Source: Streptomyces agglomeratus (GTDB lineage Bacteria; Actinomycetota; Actinomycetes; Streptomycetales; Streptomycetaceae). Taken from it: 64,000 nt of DNA. The position numbers were made by a program, and so were the translations under genes. Below the pieces are notes generated by a model that was not told the DNA's origin, searched no databases, and saw only the letters and a program-made list of their open reading frames with translations. Where the stretch lies: contig NZ_MEHJ01000001.1 of the NCBI RefSeq assembly GCF_001746415.1, positions 4,354,501 to 4,418,500 on the forward strand, given 5' to 3'. Of this stretch, positions 16,734 through 25,328 are shown in pieces (positions within the stretch are counted from its first letter, which is position 1; each line of letters starts with the position of its first letter).

Positions 16734-17459
16734 TCAGCCGCGTGCGGCGGCGAGCTCCTTGGCGGCCTCGCTGAGGTCCTTGGCGGTGTCGATGGCCCGC
16801 CAGTACGCCCCCTGCGGCAGCGGGAAGCCCGCCAGGCGGCGCTCTCGCGCCAGCCGGGGGAACGTGGTGCGTTCGTGGTCGCCCAGGTCCGGCAGAAGCT
16901 CTGTGAAGGCCGCTGAGAAGACGTACACGCCCGCGTTGATCAGATAGGGCGAGGGCGGCGACTCGATGAAGTCCGTGATGTGGCCGAAGGTGTCGGTCTC
17001 GACGGCGCCCCAGGGAATCCGGGGCCGGGCCAGTGCGAGGGTGGCGGTGGCGTCACGCTCGGCGTGGAAGGCGGCCATCTCCTGGAGCGAGAAGCGCGTC
17101 CAGATGTCGCCGTTCGTCGCGTACCAGGGCAGCCCGGGGTCGGGAAGGTGCGCGGCGGCGTACTTGAGGCCGCCGCCGCGGCCCAGCGGCTCGCTCTCGA
17201 CCACGGTGGTGACACGCAGCGGAAGGTCGGCGGACTCCAGCCATTCCTGGAGCACGCCGGCGAGATGGCCGCAGGAGACGACCGCGTCGGTCACGCCTTC
17301 CTCGGCGAGCCAGGAAAGCTGATGGCCGATGATCGGGGTCCCGGTGCCCGGGATCTCGACCATCGGCTTGGGGCGGTCGTCGGTGTACGGGCGCAGTCGC
17401 GAGCCCTGGCCGCCTGCCAGGACCACGGCCTGCGTCGGATACGTCGTCGTACGGGTCAT
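16734..17459 (-). CDS. NDP-sugar nucleotidyltransferase-like protein
   Basis: A protein of about 241 residues of the nucleotidyltransferase superfamily that makes NDP-sugars from sugar phosphate and NTP. The signature AVVLAGGQGSRLRPYTDDRP is at the N-terminus followed by KPMVEI, and the metal-binding aspartate is in WYATNGDIWT near residue 107. It lacks the long C-terminal hexapeptide domain, so it resembles short RfbA/HddC-type enzymes for wall or exopolysaccharide sugars. ATG at 17459 is preferred because TATCGT at 17472-17467 is a -10 box placed for leaderless initiation; GTG at 17468 is an alternative. It lies 39 bases after the secreted protein on the same strand. Confidence 0.88.
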   Translation of the reverse strand: MTRTTTYPTQAVVLAGGQGSRLRPYTDDRPKPMVEIPGTGTPIIGHQLSWLAEEGVTDAVVSCGHLAGVLQEWLESADLPLRVTTVVESEPLGRGGGLKYAAAHLPDPGLPWYATNGDIWTRFSLQEMAAFHAERDATATLALARPRIPWGAVETDTFGHITDFIESPPSPYLINAGVYVFSAAFTELLPDLGDHERTTFPRLARERRLAGFPLPQGAYWRAIDTAKDLSEAAKELAAARG

Positions 17460-17466
17460 ACGGGGC

Positions 17467-17472
17467 ACGATA
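17467..17472 (-). promoter_or_regulatory. -10 hexamer for the nucleotidyltransferase gene
   Basis: TATCGT on the minus strand ends seven bases before ATG 17459, with no ribosome site; suggests a separate leaderless transcript despite the close upstream gene. Confidence 0.4.
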
Positions 17473-17498
17473 TGCGGCAGGACGCCGTTGGACCCCGA

Positions 17499-17915
17499 TC
17501 AGCCGGTCTGTTGGGCGACGCCGGAGGCGAAGGACGTGTCGCACACGGGGCGCGAGAACGACTGGGCGCGGGTCGGGCCGTACTGCTTCACGGCGGCGCG
17601 GCCGAGCGAGCGGGCGATCGACATGCAGTGCTGGGCGAGCGACGGACGGCGCTCGACCTCGCGCTGGAGGTGCGTGAGCGCGACGCCCGGGTCCTTCTCC
17701 TGGAGCTCCAGAAGGAGCTTGTCGCGCAGAATGTCCTGCGGAGCGCGGGACTTGGCGCGTACGTTTACCTTCTCGGAAGACGCGGTCAGAACCTGCGATT
17801 CGGGTCCACTGGTGGACCACGGGACGTTGGCGACCGCGAGAGTCCCGGAGAGCACCAGGACGACGGGCAGTACGAGAGCGAGACTTCGGCCGATTCGGCG
17901 GGCTGTGTGGGTCAC
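17499..17915 (-). CDS. Small secreted protein, unknown function
   Basis: A 138-residue protein with a signal peptide (MTHTARRIGRSLALVLPVVL, cleavage near residue 29). The mature part is a helical, charged segment (APQDILRDKLLLELQEKDPG) and a C-terminal domain with two cysteines in AQHCMSIARSLG and RPVCDTSF. No domain is recognised. GTG start at 17915 is supported by TACGCT at 17928-17923, seven bases upstream, with no ribosome site, so the message is probably leaderless. It lies just upstream of the nucleotidyltransferase on the same strand. Confidence 0.75.
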   Translation of the reverse strand: MTHTARRIGRSLALVLPVVLVLSGTLAVANVPWSTSGPESQVLTASSEKVNVRAKSRAPQDILRDKLLLELQEKDPGVALTHLQREVERRPSLAQHCMSIARSLGRAAVKQYGPTRAQSFSRPVCDTSFASGVAQQTG

Positions 17916-17922
17916 GCGAGTG

Positions 17923-17928
17923 AGCGTA
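17923..17928 (-). promoter_or_regulatory. -10 hexamer for the small secreted protein gene
   Basis: TACGCT on the minus strand, seven bases before GTG 17915, without a ribosome site in between. Confidence 0.5.
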
Positions 17929-18074
17929 GCGGCCAGTAATGATTTGGAGACATTCAGTCACTCTGGTGGGTGATGGTTCGAAGTCTCTTTTCGAATTAGG
18001 TGTTGACGAACAAGGTCCGAAATGACTCGTATGCCGGGGTATTTGTCGACACCCCGGGCCGGGCGGCCCATGCG

Positions 18075-18104
18075 AAGGGCCCCGCACCACGGTGCGGGGC
18101 CCTT
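18075..18104 (-). terminator. msiK terminator
   Basis: AAGGGCCCCGCACC (18075-18088) and its perfect complement (18091-18104) with a two-base loop, 25 bases beyond the msiK stop. Confidence 0.9.
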
Positions 18105-18128
18105 CCCTGCGTACTGCTCAACTCATGG

Positions 18129-19265
18129 TCAGTCGCTGAGGCGCTCGCCCGTCGAGGACGAGAAGACGTGCGTCTCGCCCGCGCGCGGCACGACGTGCAG
18201 CTCGGTGCCCTTGTCCGGTACGGCGCGGCCGTTGACGCGGACCACCAGGTCCTGGTGCCCGCCGCCGACCTGCGCGCTGCCGTACACGTAACCGTCGGCG
18301 CCGAGCTCCTCGACGACGTTGACGGTGACGGCGAGGCCGGCCGGGGCGTCGGCTGCAGTCTTCGTGAGCGAAGCGGCGGCGGTGCCGTTCTGCTCGACGA
18401 TGTCGAAGTGCTCGGGGCGGACGCCGACCGTGACGGTCGTGTCGCCGCGGTCGGCCGCGGCGGAGAGAGCCTCGCGCGAGACCGGGACGACGCTGTTGCC
18501 GAACTTCACGCCGCCGTCGGTGATCGGGACCTCGACGAGGTTCATGGCGGGCGAGCCGATGAAGCCGGCGACGAAGAGGTTCGCGGGACGGTCGTACATG
18601 TTGCGCGGCGAGTCGACCTGCTGGAGCAGACCGTCCTTCAGTACGGCGACGCGGTCGCCCATCGTCATGGCCTCGACCTGGTCGTGCGTGACGTACACGG
18701 TGGTGATGCCGAGGCGGCGCTGGAGCGACGCGATCTGCGTACGGGTCGAGACGCGGAGCTTGGCGTCGAGGTTCGACAGCGGCTCGTCCATGAGGAAGAC
18801 CTGCGGCTCGCGCACGATGGCGCGGCCCATGGCGACACGCTGGCGCTGACCGCCGGAGAGCGCCTTGGGCTTGCGGTCCAGGTACTCGGTGAGGTCGAGG
18901 ATCTTCGCGGCCTCTTCGACCTTCTTGCGGATCTCGCTCTTGTTCACGCCGGCGATCTTGAGTGCGAAGCCCATGTTGTCGGCGACGGACATGTGCGGGT
19001 ACAGCGCGTAGTTCTGGAACACCATGGCGATGTCCCGGTCCTTCGGCGGCAGGTGCGTGACGTCGCGGTCACCGATGCGGATGGCGCCGCCGTTGACGTC
19101 CTCAAGACCCGCGAGCATGCGCAGGGAGGTCGACTTGCCGCAGCCGGAGGGACCGACGAGGACGAGGAACTCGCCGTCCTCGATCTCGATCTCGAGCTGG
19201 TCGACGGCGGGCTTGGTGGAGCCCGGGTAGATCCGGGTCGCCTTGTCGAACGTGACAGTGGCCAT
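18129..19265 (-). CDS. msiK: Multiple-sugar ABC transporter ATPase MsiK
   Basis: A 378-residue ABC ATPase of the MalK/UgpC type. It energises several Streptomyces sugar importers that lack their own ATPase (cellobiose, chitobiose, maltose types). The Walker A GPSGCGKST is near residues 36-44, the signature LSGGQRQRVAMGRAIV and Walker B VFLMDEPLSNLDAKLR are in the middle, the H-loop is VYVTHDQVEAMTMGDR, and a C-terminal TOBE regulatory domain follows from about 240. ATG at 19265 has GAAGGAG upstream; longer frames lack support. It stands alone without permeases, as expected for a shared ATPase. The sugar-binding lipoprotein at 44,327 is a possible client. Confidence 0.96.
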   Translation of the reverse strand: MATVTFDKATRIYPGSTKPAVDQLEIEIEDGEFLVLVGPSGCGKSTSLRMLAGLEDVNGGAIRIGDRDVTHLPPKDRDIAMVFQNYALYPHMSVADNMGFALKIAGVNKSEIRKKVEEAAKILDLTEYLDRKPKALSGGQRQRVAMGRAIVREPQVFLMDEPLSNLDAKLRVSTRTQIASLQRRLGITTVYVTHDQVEAMTMGDRVAVLKDGLLQQVDSPRNMYDRPANLFVAGFIGSPAMNLVEVPITDGGVKFGNSVVPVSREALSAAADRGDTTVTVGVRPEHFDIVEQNGTAAASLTKTAADAPAGLAVTVNVVEELGADGYVYGSAQVGGGHQDLVVRVNGRAVPDKGTELHVVPRAGETHVFSSSTGERLSD

Positions 19266-19442
19266 GGTGATGTTCTCCTTCACCGGCAGGAACGTGCCGG
19301 ACGATCCGAGTAAGGGAGTGGTGTAGTCCACAGGTGTGAACCTGCATGGACGCTACCTGGCGGAAACGGTTCTGTCAGCACTCCTGGGCTGATCGAATTC
19401 CCGGCGGACGCCGGACCGGCGTTGGTTACACTGCTCCGGTAC

Positions 19443-19519
19443 GCCTCCTTAGCTCAGCTGGCCAGAGCAACGCACTTGTAATGCGTAGGTCGTCGGTTCG
19501 AATCCGACAGGGGGCTCCA
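19443..19519 (+). tRNA. tRNA-Thr(TGT)
   Basis: Full cloverleaf with encoded CCA. The acceptor strand GCCTCCT pairs with AGGGGGC, the D-arm is AGCTCAGCTGGCCAGAGC, the anticodon stem ACGCA/TGCGT encloses loop CTTGTAA (anticodon TGT) and the T-arm GTCGG-TTCGAAT-CCGAC is canonical. No duplicated 3' end, which would mark an integrated element, is found elsewhere in the window. Confidence 0.97.
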
Positions 19520-19521
19520 CG

Positions 19522-19556
19522 GCCCAGGTCGCAGCTCATGCGACCTGGGCTTTTTT
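19522..19556 (+). terminator. tRNA terminator with T-run
   Basis: GCCCAGGTCGCA (19522-19533) pairs with TGCGACCTGGGC (19539-19550) around a five-base loop, then six T. The first base follows the CCA end by three bases. Confidence 0.95.
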
Positions 19557-19666
19557 GGTGCCGTACGGAAGTGAACATCCCGCCCCGGCCCGCACAACCT
19601 TCGGTGATCACGAGCGGTCGTACTGGTGCCGGGAGGTTGCCCGGCTGTGACTACTGGGGGCTGTGC

Positions 19667-21397
19667 ATGCGGAGAATCCTCGCCATCGGGGGGACGGTGG
19701 CGTTGTTGGCCACCACGGGGATCGGGGCGGCCGGGACCGCCTTCGCGGACGGAGATCCGCACTTTTTTCGTCAGCTCAAGGACCAGGTGATGCAACCCGG
19801 TGAGTCGGCGGAGCGGCTCTTCTGGGGTGGCAACGGTGACGGCACCTACGTCTACGCGCTGAGCAAGGAGGAGCTGACCGATCCGTCGTGGGCGGCGGGC
19901 GGGGTCCCCGACGGTATGTCGGTCGAGCGGAACGGGTGCGCCCCGGCGGCCGGCGTCGAGGGCGTCTTCCTGTGCGAGAAGGCGCCGGGCGAGTACACGG
20001 CGCCTTCGCCCGGTGTGACGTCGCAGAGCTCCGCGGCGCACAATACGACGCTGCATTTCGGCATCGCGTTCGCCCCGGCCGGCAGTGACGTCTCGGCCGC
20101 CGTCACCGAGGCTCAGACGGCCGGTTCGCTGCCGCCCGCCGCCTCGCACGTCGCGAGCAAGGTCACGCTGAAGCGGGCGGAAGAGGTCGCCAAGAACACG
20201 ATCGGCCTTTCCAGTCCGACGCTGCCGGCCGGGGGGACGGCCACGCACTCGGTCACCCTGCACGCCCTCGACGCGGGAAAGCTGCATGTGAGCTGGTGGC
20301 CGGTCAAGGGGCAGCGCCTCTGGGACCGAAACGAGTGGAAGCCGGAAGTGACGTCGATTTCCGACGGCTCCACGGCCACCTGCCGGCAACCGGGGCCGGA
20401 CGACTACATACAGGAGATGCATCCCGTACTGGAATGCGATGTCACGCCGGGTGACGTGACGATCTCGTACACCGTCAAGGCGGACGCCGGGCTGGCCGCC
20501 TGGAAGGTGGGTGTCAAGTCCCGTTACGACGTCTACACCCCGGTTCCCACGGTAGCCAGTCCGAGCGCGAAGGGCGGGTTCCAGGTCGAGAGCTCCAAGC
20601 CCGTCATGGACCGGTACGGGCTCTTCGCCTGGTCGGGTCGCTACCTGAGCGGCCGGACGCGCAGCCCGTATTCCCCGGATCCCTTCCGGGGCTACCACGA
20701 GGTGTCCGGCTACTGGGCGTACGACACCATCACCAAGCTGTCGCCGGTGACGGGGTACGGCCGCGCCGGCGCGCTGGTGGCGCGGGACAAGAACGGCTCG
20801 CTGCACTACTACGCGCCGCAGGTGAAGGACTGGGAGTGGCAGTACGAGGACGACTTCACCAATCCCATCCTGCCGTGGGCGTTCAAGCGGAGCACCAAGA
20901 CGGGTTCCGGGTGGGGGAAGTTCAACGTCATCGAAGGCGTGGGCGATGTGAGCGGGGACAAGAAGGACGATCTTGTCGCGCGGGAGAAGGACACGCTCTA
21001 CCTGTACAAGGGGACGGGCAACCCCGACGCTCCGTTCGCGGCGCGGACGAAGATCGGTACCGGGTGGGGGAAGTTCAACGCCCTCAAGGGTGGCGCGGAC
21101 CTGACCGGTGACGGCAGGGCCGACCTGATCGCGCGGGACGCGGGCGGGGTGCTGTACCTCTACAAGGGCACGGGCAAGGCGGCCGCGCCGTTCGCGGCGC
21201 GTACGAAGATCGGGTCCGGCTGGGGCCAGTACAAGGACATCGTCGTCACGGGTGACACGAACGACGACGGCAGGACCGAGCTGGTCGCCCGGGACAAGGC
21301 GAACAAGACGTACCTCTACAAGGGGACGGGCAAGGCCGCGGCACCTTTCGCGGCGCGGAAGGTCATCACGGGCATGGAGGGCACGAAGCTGTTCTGA
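19667..21397 (+). CDS. Secreted FG-GAP/VCBS-repeat protein
   Basis: A 576-residue exported protein. Signal peptide MRRILAIGGTVALLATTGIG with cleavage after AFA near residue 27. An N-terminal beta-rich region (about 30-310) of no recognised family is followed by a C-terminal seven-bladed-propeller-type repeat region with the phrase VARDKxxxLYLYKGTG and Ca-loop motifs DVSGDKKDD, DLTGDGRAD and DTNDDGRTE, spaced about 52 residues. The start ATG 19667 has GGGGG seven bases upstream. FG-GAP proteins are extracellular adhesins or scaffolds. It is a single gene between tRNA-Thr and a bidirectional terminator. Confidence 0.85.
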   Translation: MRRILAIGGTVALLATTGIGAAGTAFADGDPHFFRQLKDQVMQPGESAERLFWGGNGDGTYVYALSKEELTDPSWAAGGVPDGMSVERNGCAPAAGVEGVFLCEKAPGEYTAPSPGVTSQSSAAHNTTLHFGIAFAPAGSDVSAAVTEAQTAGSLPPAASHVASKVTLKRAEEVAKNTIGLSSPTLPAGGTATHSVTLHALDAGKLHVSWWPVKGQRLWDRNEWKPEVTSISDGSTATCRQPGPDDYIQEMHPVLECDVTPGDVTISYTVKADAGLAAWKVGVKSRYDVYTPVPTVASPSAKGGFQVESSKPVMDRYGLFAWSGRYLSGRTRSPYSPDPFRGYHEVSGYWAYDTITKLSPVTGYGRAGALVARDKNGSLHYYAPQVKDWEWQYEDDFTNPILPWAFKRSTKTGSGWGKFNVIEGVGDVSGDKKDDLVAREKDTLYLYKGTGNPDAPFAARTKIGTGWGKFNALKGGADLTGDGRADLIARDAGGVLYLYKGTGKAAAPFAARTKIGSGWGQYKDIVVTGDTNDDGRTELVARDKANKTYLYKGTGKAAAPFAARKVITGMEGTKLF

Positions 21398-21408
21398 GCG
21401 GGACGGCC

Positions 21409-21452
21409 CACCGGGGGCCCGGGTCGCTGTCCAGCGGCCCGGGCCCCCGGTG
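21409..21452. terminator. Strong bidirectional terminator
   Basis: CACCGGGGGCCCGGG (21409-21423) pairs perfectly with 21438-21452, and CGCT/AGCG extend the stem inside. It lies between convergent stops at 21397 (+) and 21463 (-). Confidence 0.92.
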
Positions 21453-21462
21453 CGTCCGGGGC

Positions 21463-22854
21463 TCAGTGGCGGCCGGCGATGCGGTCGGCGTAGCGGGCTA
21501 TGGGGTCCGTCTCGGCCGTACGGCCTGACGCCTCGCGGCGGTCGGCGGTGCGGTAGGCGGCGTACATGGCCTGGACTCCGAGCCAGCGGAAGGGCTCCGG
21601 CTCCCACTTGCGGACCTTGTGGTTGACCCAGGGCAGGGTGGTGAGGTCGGTGGGGCCGCCCTGGCCGGAGTCCTGCTGGATCAGGTCGCGCAGGGTGCGG
21701 GCGGCGAGGTTGGTGGTGGCCACGCCGCTGCCGACGTAGCCGCCCGCCCAGCCGATGCCGGTCGAGCGGTCGAGGGCGACGGTGGAGCACCAGTCGCGGG
21801 GGACGCCCAGGACGCCGGACCAGGCGTGGGCGATGGGGACGCCGGCGGCGGTGGGGAAGAAGCGGACAAGGATCTCGCGCAGGGCCTCGATGGTGGCGGG
21901 CTGGGTGCGGCCGTCGTTGTCGGTGCGCGAGCCGTAGCGGTACGGGACGCCGCGGCCGCCGAGTGCGATGCGGTCGTCGGCGGTGCGCTGGGCGTACATG
22001 TAGGCGTGGGCCATGTCGCCGAGGGTTTCGCGGCCGTCCCAGCCGATGGTCTCCCAGACGGAGGCGGGGATCGGCTCCGTGACGATCATCGAGGAGTTCA
22101 TCGGGAGCCAGGCGCGGCGCTGGCCCTTGAGGGCGGCGGTGAAGCCCTCGGTGCAGCGCAGGATGTACGGCGCGCGGACCGTGCCGTACGGCGTTACGGC
22201 GTGCTTGGGCTTGATCTCCGTGACGGGGGTCGACTCGTGGATGGTCACTCCGAGGTTCTCCACCGCCTCGGCCAGGCCCTTGAGGAGCTTCACGGGGTGC
22301 AGGCGGGCGCCGTGCGGGGTCCAGGTGGAGCCGACGGCGCCGGTCACGCGGACGCGCTCGGAGGTCTCGCGGGCGCCGTGGAGGGTGCGCTCCTTCTCGC
22401 CGAAGGCGATCTCGGCGGCGTGGAAGTGCTTGAGGCGGGCCAGCTGGGCCGGGGTGTAGGCGACTTCGAGTACGCCGCCGTGGTGGATGTCGGCGTCGAT
22501 GTTCTCGGCGGCGGCGGTGCTGATGACCTCGGTGACGGTGTCGTTCATGGCCTGCTGGAGGCGGACGGCGGCGTCGTGGCCGTGCAGCTTGGCGTAGCGG
22601 TCGCGGCCGGCGATGCCGTTGTAGAGCCAGCCGCCGTTGCGGCCGGAGGCGCCGTAACCGCAGAACTTGGCCTCCAGGACGGTGATGTTGAGGAAGGGGA
22701 CGGCCTTCTTGAGGTAGTACGCCGTCCACAGGCCGGTGTAGCCGCCGCCGACGATGCAGACGTCGGCCGTCGCGTCGCCGGGCAGGGGCTCACGGGGGTC
22801 GGGTATGCCATCGTTCGCGTACCAGTAGGAGATGCCGCCGTTGACGGTGCTCAT
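21463..22854 (-). CDS. FAD-dependent oxidoreductase, DAO family (PuuB-like)
   Basis: A 463-residue flavoenzyme of the D-amino-acid-oxidase/glycine-oxidase superfamily. The dinucleotide-binding motif VCIVGGGYTGLWTAYYLKK is at residues 32-50, and the C-terminal FAD-anchoring motif is near GIGWAGGYVGSGVATTNLAA. Overall it looks like gamma-glutamylputrescine oxidoreductase (PuuB) and related amine oxidases, which act on substituted polyamines or amino acids, but the substrate is not fixed by motif. ATG at 22854 follows an AGGGGC site. It is divergent from a spermidine-acetyltransferase-like gene, which strengthens a polyamine link. Confidence 0.85.
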   Translation of the reverse strand: MSTVNGGISYWYANDGIPDPREPLPGDATADVCIVGGGYTGLWTAYYLKKAVPFLNITVLEAKFCGYGASGRNGGWLYNGIAGRDRYAKLHGHDAAVRLQQAMNDTVTEVISTAAAENIDADIHHGGVLEVAYTPAQLARLKHFHAAEIAFGEKERTLHGARETSERVRVTGAVGSTWTPHGARLHPVKLLKGLAEAVENLGVTIHESTPVTEIKPKHAVTPYGTVRAPYILRCTEGFTAALKGQRRAWLPMNSSMIVTEPIPASVWETIGWDGRETLGDMAHAYMYAQRTADDRIALGGRGVPYRYGSRTDNDGRTQPATIEALREILVRFFPTAAGVPIAHAWSGVLGVPRDWCSTVALDRSTGIGWAGGYVGSGVATTNLAARTLRDLIQQDSGQGGPTDLTTLPWVNHKVRKWEPEPFRWLGVQAMYAAYRTADRREASGRTAETDPIARYADRIAGRH

Positions 22855-23051
22855 GATGCCCCTGCGTTCGTTTCCGCTGCTGATCAGTGGTGGTGGCGGG
22901 GACGCTAGCGGGCTGGAGCGGGGTCGGCAACGGTGGGGTCGGGTGTGGGGTCGGGTGCGGTGCGGCCGTGGGCACGTATCCGGGAACCTCCTGTGGGGTC
23001 CGGGGTCCGGGGGCAGGGGGAGGGGAGGGGAGGTCGCACGTGGGGGTTGCT

Positions 23052-23057
23052 TACGCT
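23052..23057 (+). promoter_or_regulatory. -10 hexamer for the GNAT gene
   Basis: TACGCT ends six bases before ATG 23064, consistent with leaderless transcription. Confidence 0.5.
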
Positions 23058-23063
23058 GCGGGG

Positions 23064-23540
23064 ATGATTCGAAACGCCACACCTGCCGATGTCCCCGTCA
23101 TTCACGAGATGGTCCGCGAACTGGCCGAGTACGAGAAGGCGTTGCACGAGGCGCGTGCGAGTGAGGAGCAGCTGCGGGAGGCGCTCTTCGGGGAGCGCCC
23201 GGCGGCGTACGCGCACATCGCGGAGACGGAGGCGGGGGAGGTCGCCGGTTTCGCGCTGTGGTTCCTCAACTTCTCGACGTGGCGCGGGGTGCACGGCATC
23301 TACCTGGAGGACCTGTACGTGCGGCCTTCGCAGCGCGGGGGCGGGCACGGGAAGGCGCTGCTGGCGTCGCTGGCGCGGATCTGTGTCGAGCGGGGCTACG
23401 AGCGGCTGGAGTGGTCCGTACTGGACTGGAACACGCCTGCTGTCGAGTTCTACCGGTCGCTCGGAGCGGTGCCGATGTCGGAGTGGACGGCGAACCGGCT
23501 GACAGACGGGGCGCTGGTGCGGCTGGGCACGGCGGAGTAG
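23064..23540 (+). CDS. GNAT acetyltransferase resembling spermidine/diamine N-acetyltransferase
   Basis: A 158-residue acetyl-CoA-dependent N-acetyltransferase. It matches the SSAT subgroup in layout: an N-terminal RNATPADVPVIHEMVRELAE helix, the FALWFLNFSTWRGVHGIYLE strand with YLEDLYVRP, the acetyl-CoA pyrophosphate loop QRGGGHGKALL, and the terminal WSVLDWNTPAVEFYRSLGAV. Related enzymes acetylate spermidine or thialysine. It is divergent from the PuuB-like oxidase, so a polyamine or amine detoxification pair is a reasonable inference. Start chosen by family alignment; a -10 box six bases before ATG suggests a leaderless message. Confidence 0.88.
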   Translation: MIRNATPADVPVIHEMVRELAEYEKALHEARASEEQLREALFGERPAAYAHIAETEAGEVAGFALWFLNFSTWRGVHGIYLEDLYVRPSQRGGGHGKALLASLARICVERGYERLEWSVLDWNTPAVEFYRSLGAVPMSEWTANRLTDGALVRLGTAE

Positions 23541-23591
23541 GACCGACCGCGTCGAGCCACGCGCGGGCGTCGACGCATGCGCCGGACCGGG

Positions 23592-23624
23592 CCCGGCCGT
23601 CCGTCACGAGGACGGACGGCCGGG
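23592..23624. terminator. Bidirectional terminator
   Basis: CCCGGCCGTCCGTC (23592-23605) pairs with 23611-23624 over a five-base loop, between the convergent GNAT and FG-GAP genes. Confidence 0.9.
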
Positions 23625-23644
23625 TCGTACGCGAGCGCCGGCTG

Positions 23645-24991
23645 CTACTGGATCATGCCTTCGATGGCGCCGGAGTCCGCCGAGGAGACTCCCGTCGTGG
23701 TGATGCCGGACGCCGTGCCGGGGAGGCGCAGCGAGTCGGCGGCGATGCCGGTGGCGTACAGGTCGGCGTAGCCGTCGCGGTTGGTGTCGCGGAGGCGGAC
23801 GGTGTCGCCGAAGTTGTCGTTCCACGCCACGTCGCCGGGTACGCCCGCGGTGTCGCGGGCGATCCACTGGGAGCCCGTGCCGGTGATGCCGCCGGCGCCG
23901 CCCTTGAGGACGTGTACGGCTCCGGCGTCCGCCTGGTCGTTGAGCTTCTCGCCGGGGACGCCGATCGCGAGGTCGTGGTAGCCGTCGCGGTTGATGTCGG
24001 CGGCCGAGACCGAGGTGCCGAAGCGGTCGCCGGTCTCGGCGGTGCCGGAGACGCCGGTGGTGGCCTGGGTGATGCGCGCGCTGGTGGCCGGGCCGGTGGA
24101 CGAGCTGTACCAGAGCGACACGCTGCCCTTGTAGTCCCCGTACATCTGCGTGCCGATCGCGAAGTCGCCGTAGCCGTCCTTGTTGAAGTCGGCGATGACG
24201 CCCTTGCGGGGGTCGCCGTAGTTGGCCACGACGCGCAGGGTCTTGCCCGAGGTCGGCGTGGAGCCGCCCTTGATGAACCAGACGTCGGTGCCGAAGGTGT
24301 TCGGGGCGTCGGTGATTCCGGTGACGACCAGGTCGGTGCTGGAGTCGCCGTTCATCTTGCCCGCGGTCAGCGCCCGGGCGGAAAAACCGGACTTGGCGAG
24401 GGTGGACACGGTGCCGGCCACGCCGGAGCGGGTGATGGCGCCGCGGTAGATGTACGTCTTGCCGGCGCTGGTGGCGGCGAGGTCCTTCTTTCCGTCGCCG
24501 TTGAAGTCACCGGCGGCGAGGCCCAGCCCGAAGCGGCCGTCGGCGACCTTCGCGCCCATGTTGGGGACGTTGGTGCCGCCGTCGAGGCCGGCCGCGCTGC
24601 CCCACAGGATGGTGACGGAGCCCTGGTCCTCGCGTCCGTCGACGTCCTACCCGTATGTGTTCACCGCCAGGTCGGCGTAGCCGTCGGCGTTGAAGTCGGC
24701 GGCGGCCCGCGTGTCGCCGAACATGTCGTCGGTCTCGTCCGTGCCGGGGACGCCGGGGCTCGACTGGGTGATGAGCTGGGTCCGGGTGCCGGGGCCGTCC
24801 GCGGTGCCGTAGGTGACGAGCACGCCGCCGCCGTTGTTCGCGCGGAAGGAGTAGGTGGCGTAGTCGCGGTAGCCGTCGCCGTTGAAGTCGTCGGCGTACT
24901 TCGCGGCGGCCGCTGTCGCGGGGGCGGCCGTGACGACCGGGACGACGGACGCCACGAGAAGGGCCGCGCCGGCGGCATGGCGTATGCGCAT
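23645..24991 (-). pseudogene. Secreted FG-GAP-repeat protein interrupted by an in-frame TAG
   Basis: One continuous minus-strand frame of 448 codons encodes a signal peptide (MRIRHAAGAALLVASVVPVV, cleavage near 27) followed by FG-GAP repeats with Ca-loops such as DFNGDGYRD, DFNADGYAD, DFNKDGYGD, DINRDGYHD and DTNRDGYAD. Codon 115 is TAG (24649-24647) just after LAVNTYG, and the same frame resumes with DVDGREDQGSVTILWGSAAG, which is again FG-GAP-like. The start has AGGAGAC upstream. Without the stop this is a normal integrin-alpha-like beta-propeller secreted protein. A single-base change to GAG or CAG would restore it. Either a recent nonsense mutation or a sequence error. Confidence 0.85.
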
Positions 24992-25239
24992 GAATGTCTC
25001 CTGAAGTGTTCATAACCGCCCGTTTCGCCGGGAGTTGTCCCGCAGGCGCGAGGCGGTGCACGAACAGGAGACGGCCGACGAGGGCGTGAGGTTGTACGGA
25101 GATCGCTCCGGGTTGCGACGGCGTGCGCGCGGGGGTGTCGGTCGGGGGTCGGCGCCGGGGGTTTCCGCTCGATGCCGTCCGCCCGGGGTCGTCCGCCCGG
25201 GGTTGGTCCCGGCGGTTTCCGGCCGATTTCCGATCTCCC

Positions 25240-25269
25240 TTGCATGGAGAACCGACGTTCTCGTACGGT
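25240..25269 (+). promoter_or_regulatory. Candidate promoter of the hydrolase gene
   Basis: TTGCAT (25240-25245), an 18-base spacer and TACGGT (25264-25269) form a plausible promoter. Operator 1 fills the spacer and operator 2 lies at the expected transcript start, the layout of a repressed promoter. Confidence 0.4.
25247..25262. promoter_or_regulatory. Operator 1, GAGAAC-N4-GTTCTC
   Basis: GAGAACCGACGTTCTC: perfect six-base arms around four bases. Same half-sites and spacing as the second copy at 25280-25299; the centres are 35 bases apart. Confidence 0.7.
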
Positions 25270-25279
25270 ACGGACACGG

Positions 25280-25299
25280 GGGAGAACGATCGTTCTCCC
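25280..25299. promoter_or_regulatory. Operator 2, 20-bp perfect palindrome
   Basis: GGGAGAACGATCGTTCTCCC is palindromic over its whole length and contains GAGAAC-N4-GTTCTC. Two copies upstream of one gene in a high-GC genome are unlikely by chance; a TetR-type repressor encoded elsewhere is the likely ligand. Confidence 0.75.
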
Positions 25300-25328
25300 T
25301 GTCATGTGGCCATCGTATGGGGGTAGTT

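Noticed and set aside
19443..19519. tRNA-Thr as an integration site
   Set aside because: The 3' end of the tRNA is not repeated elsewhere in the window and no integrase gene is present.
19454..22729. Minus-strand frame of 1,091 codons
   Set aside because: It is composed of Arg/Pro/Gly/His-rich text, crosses the FG-GAP gene and the tRNA, and is in a different frame from the FAD oxidase coding sequence.
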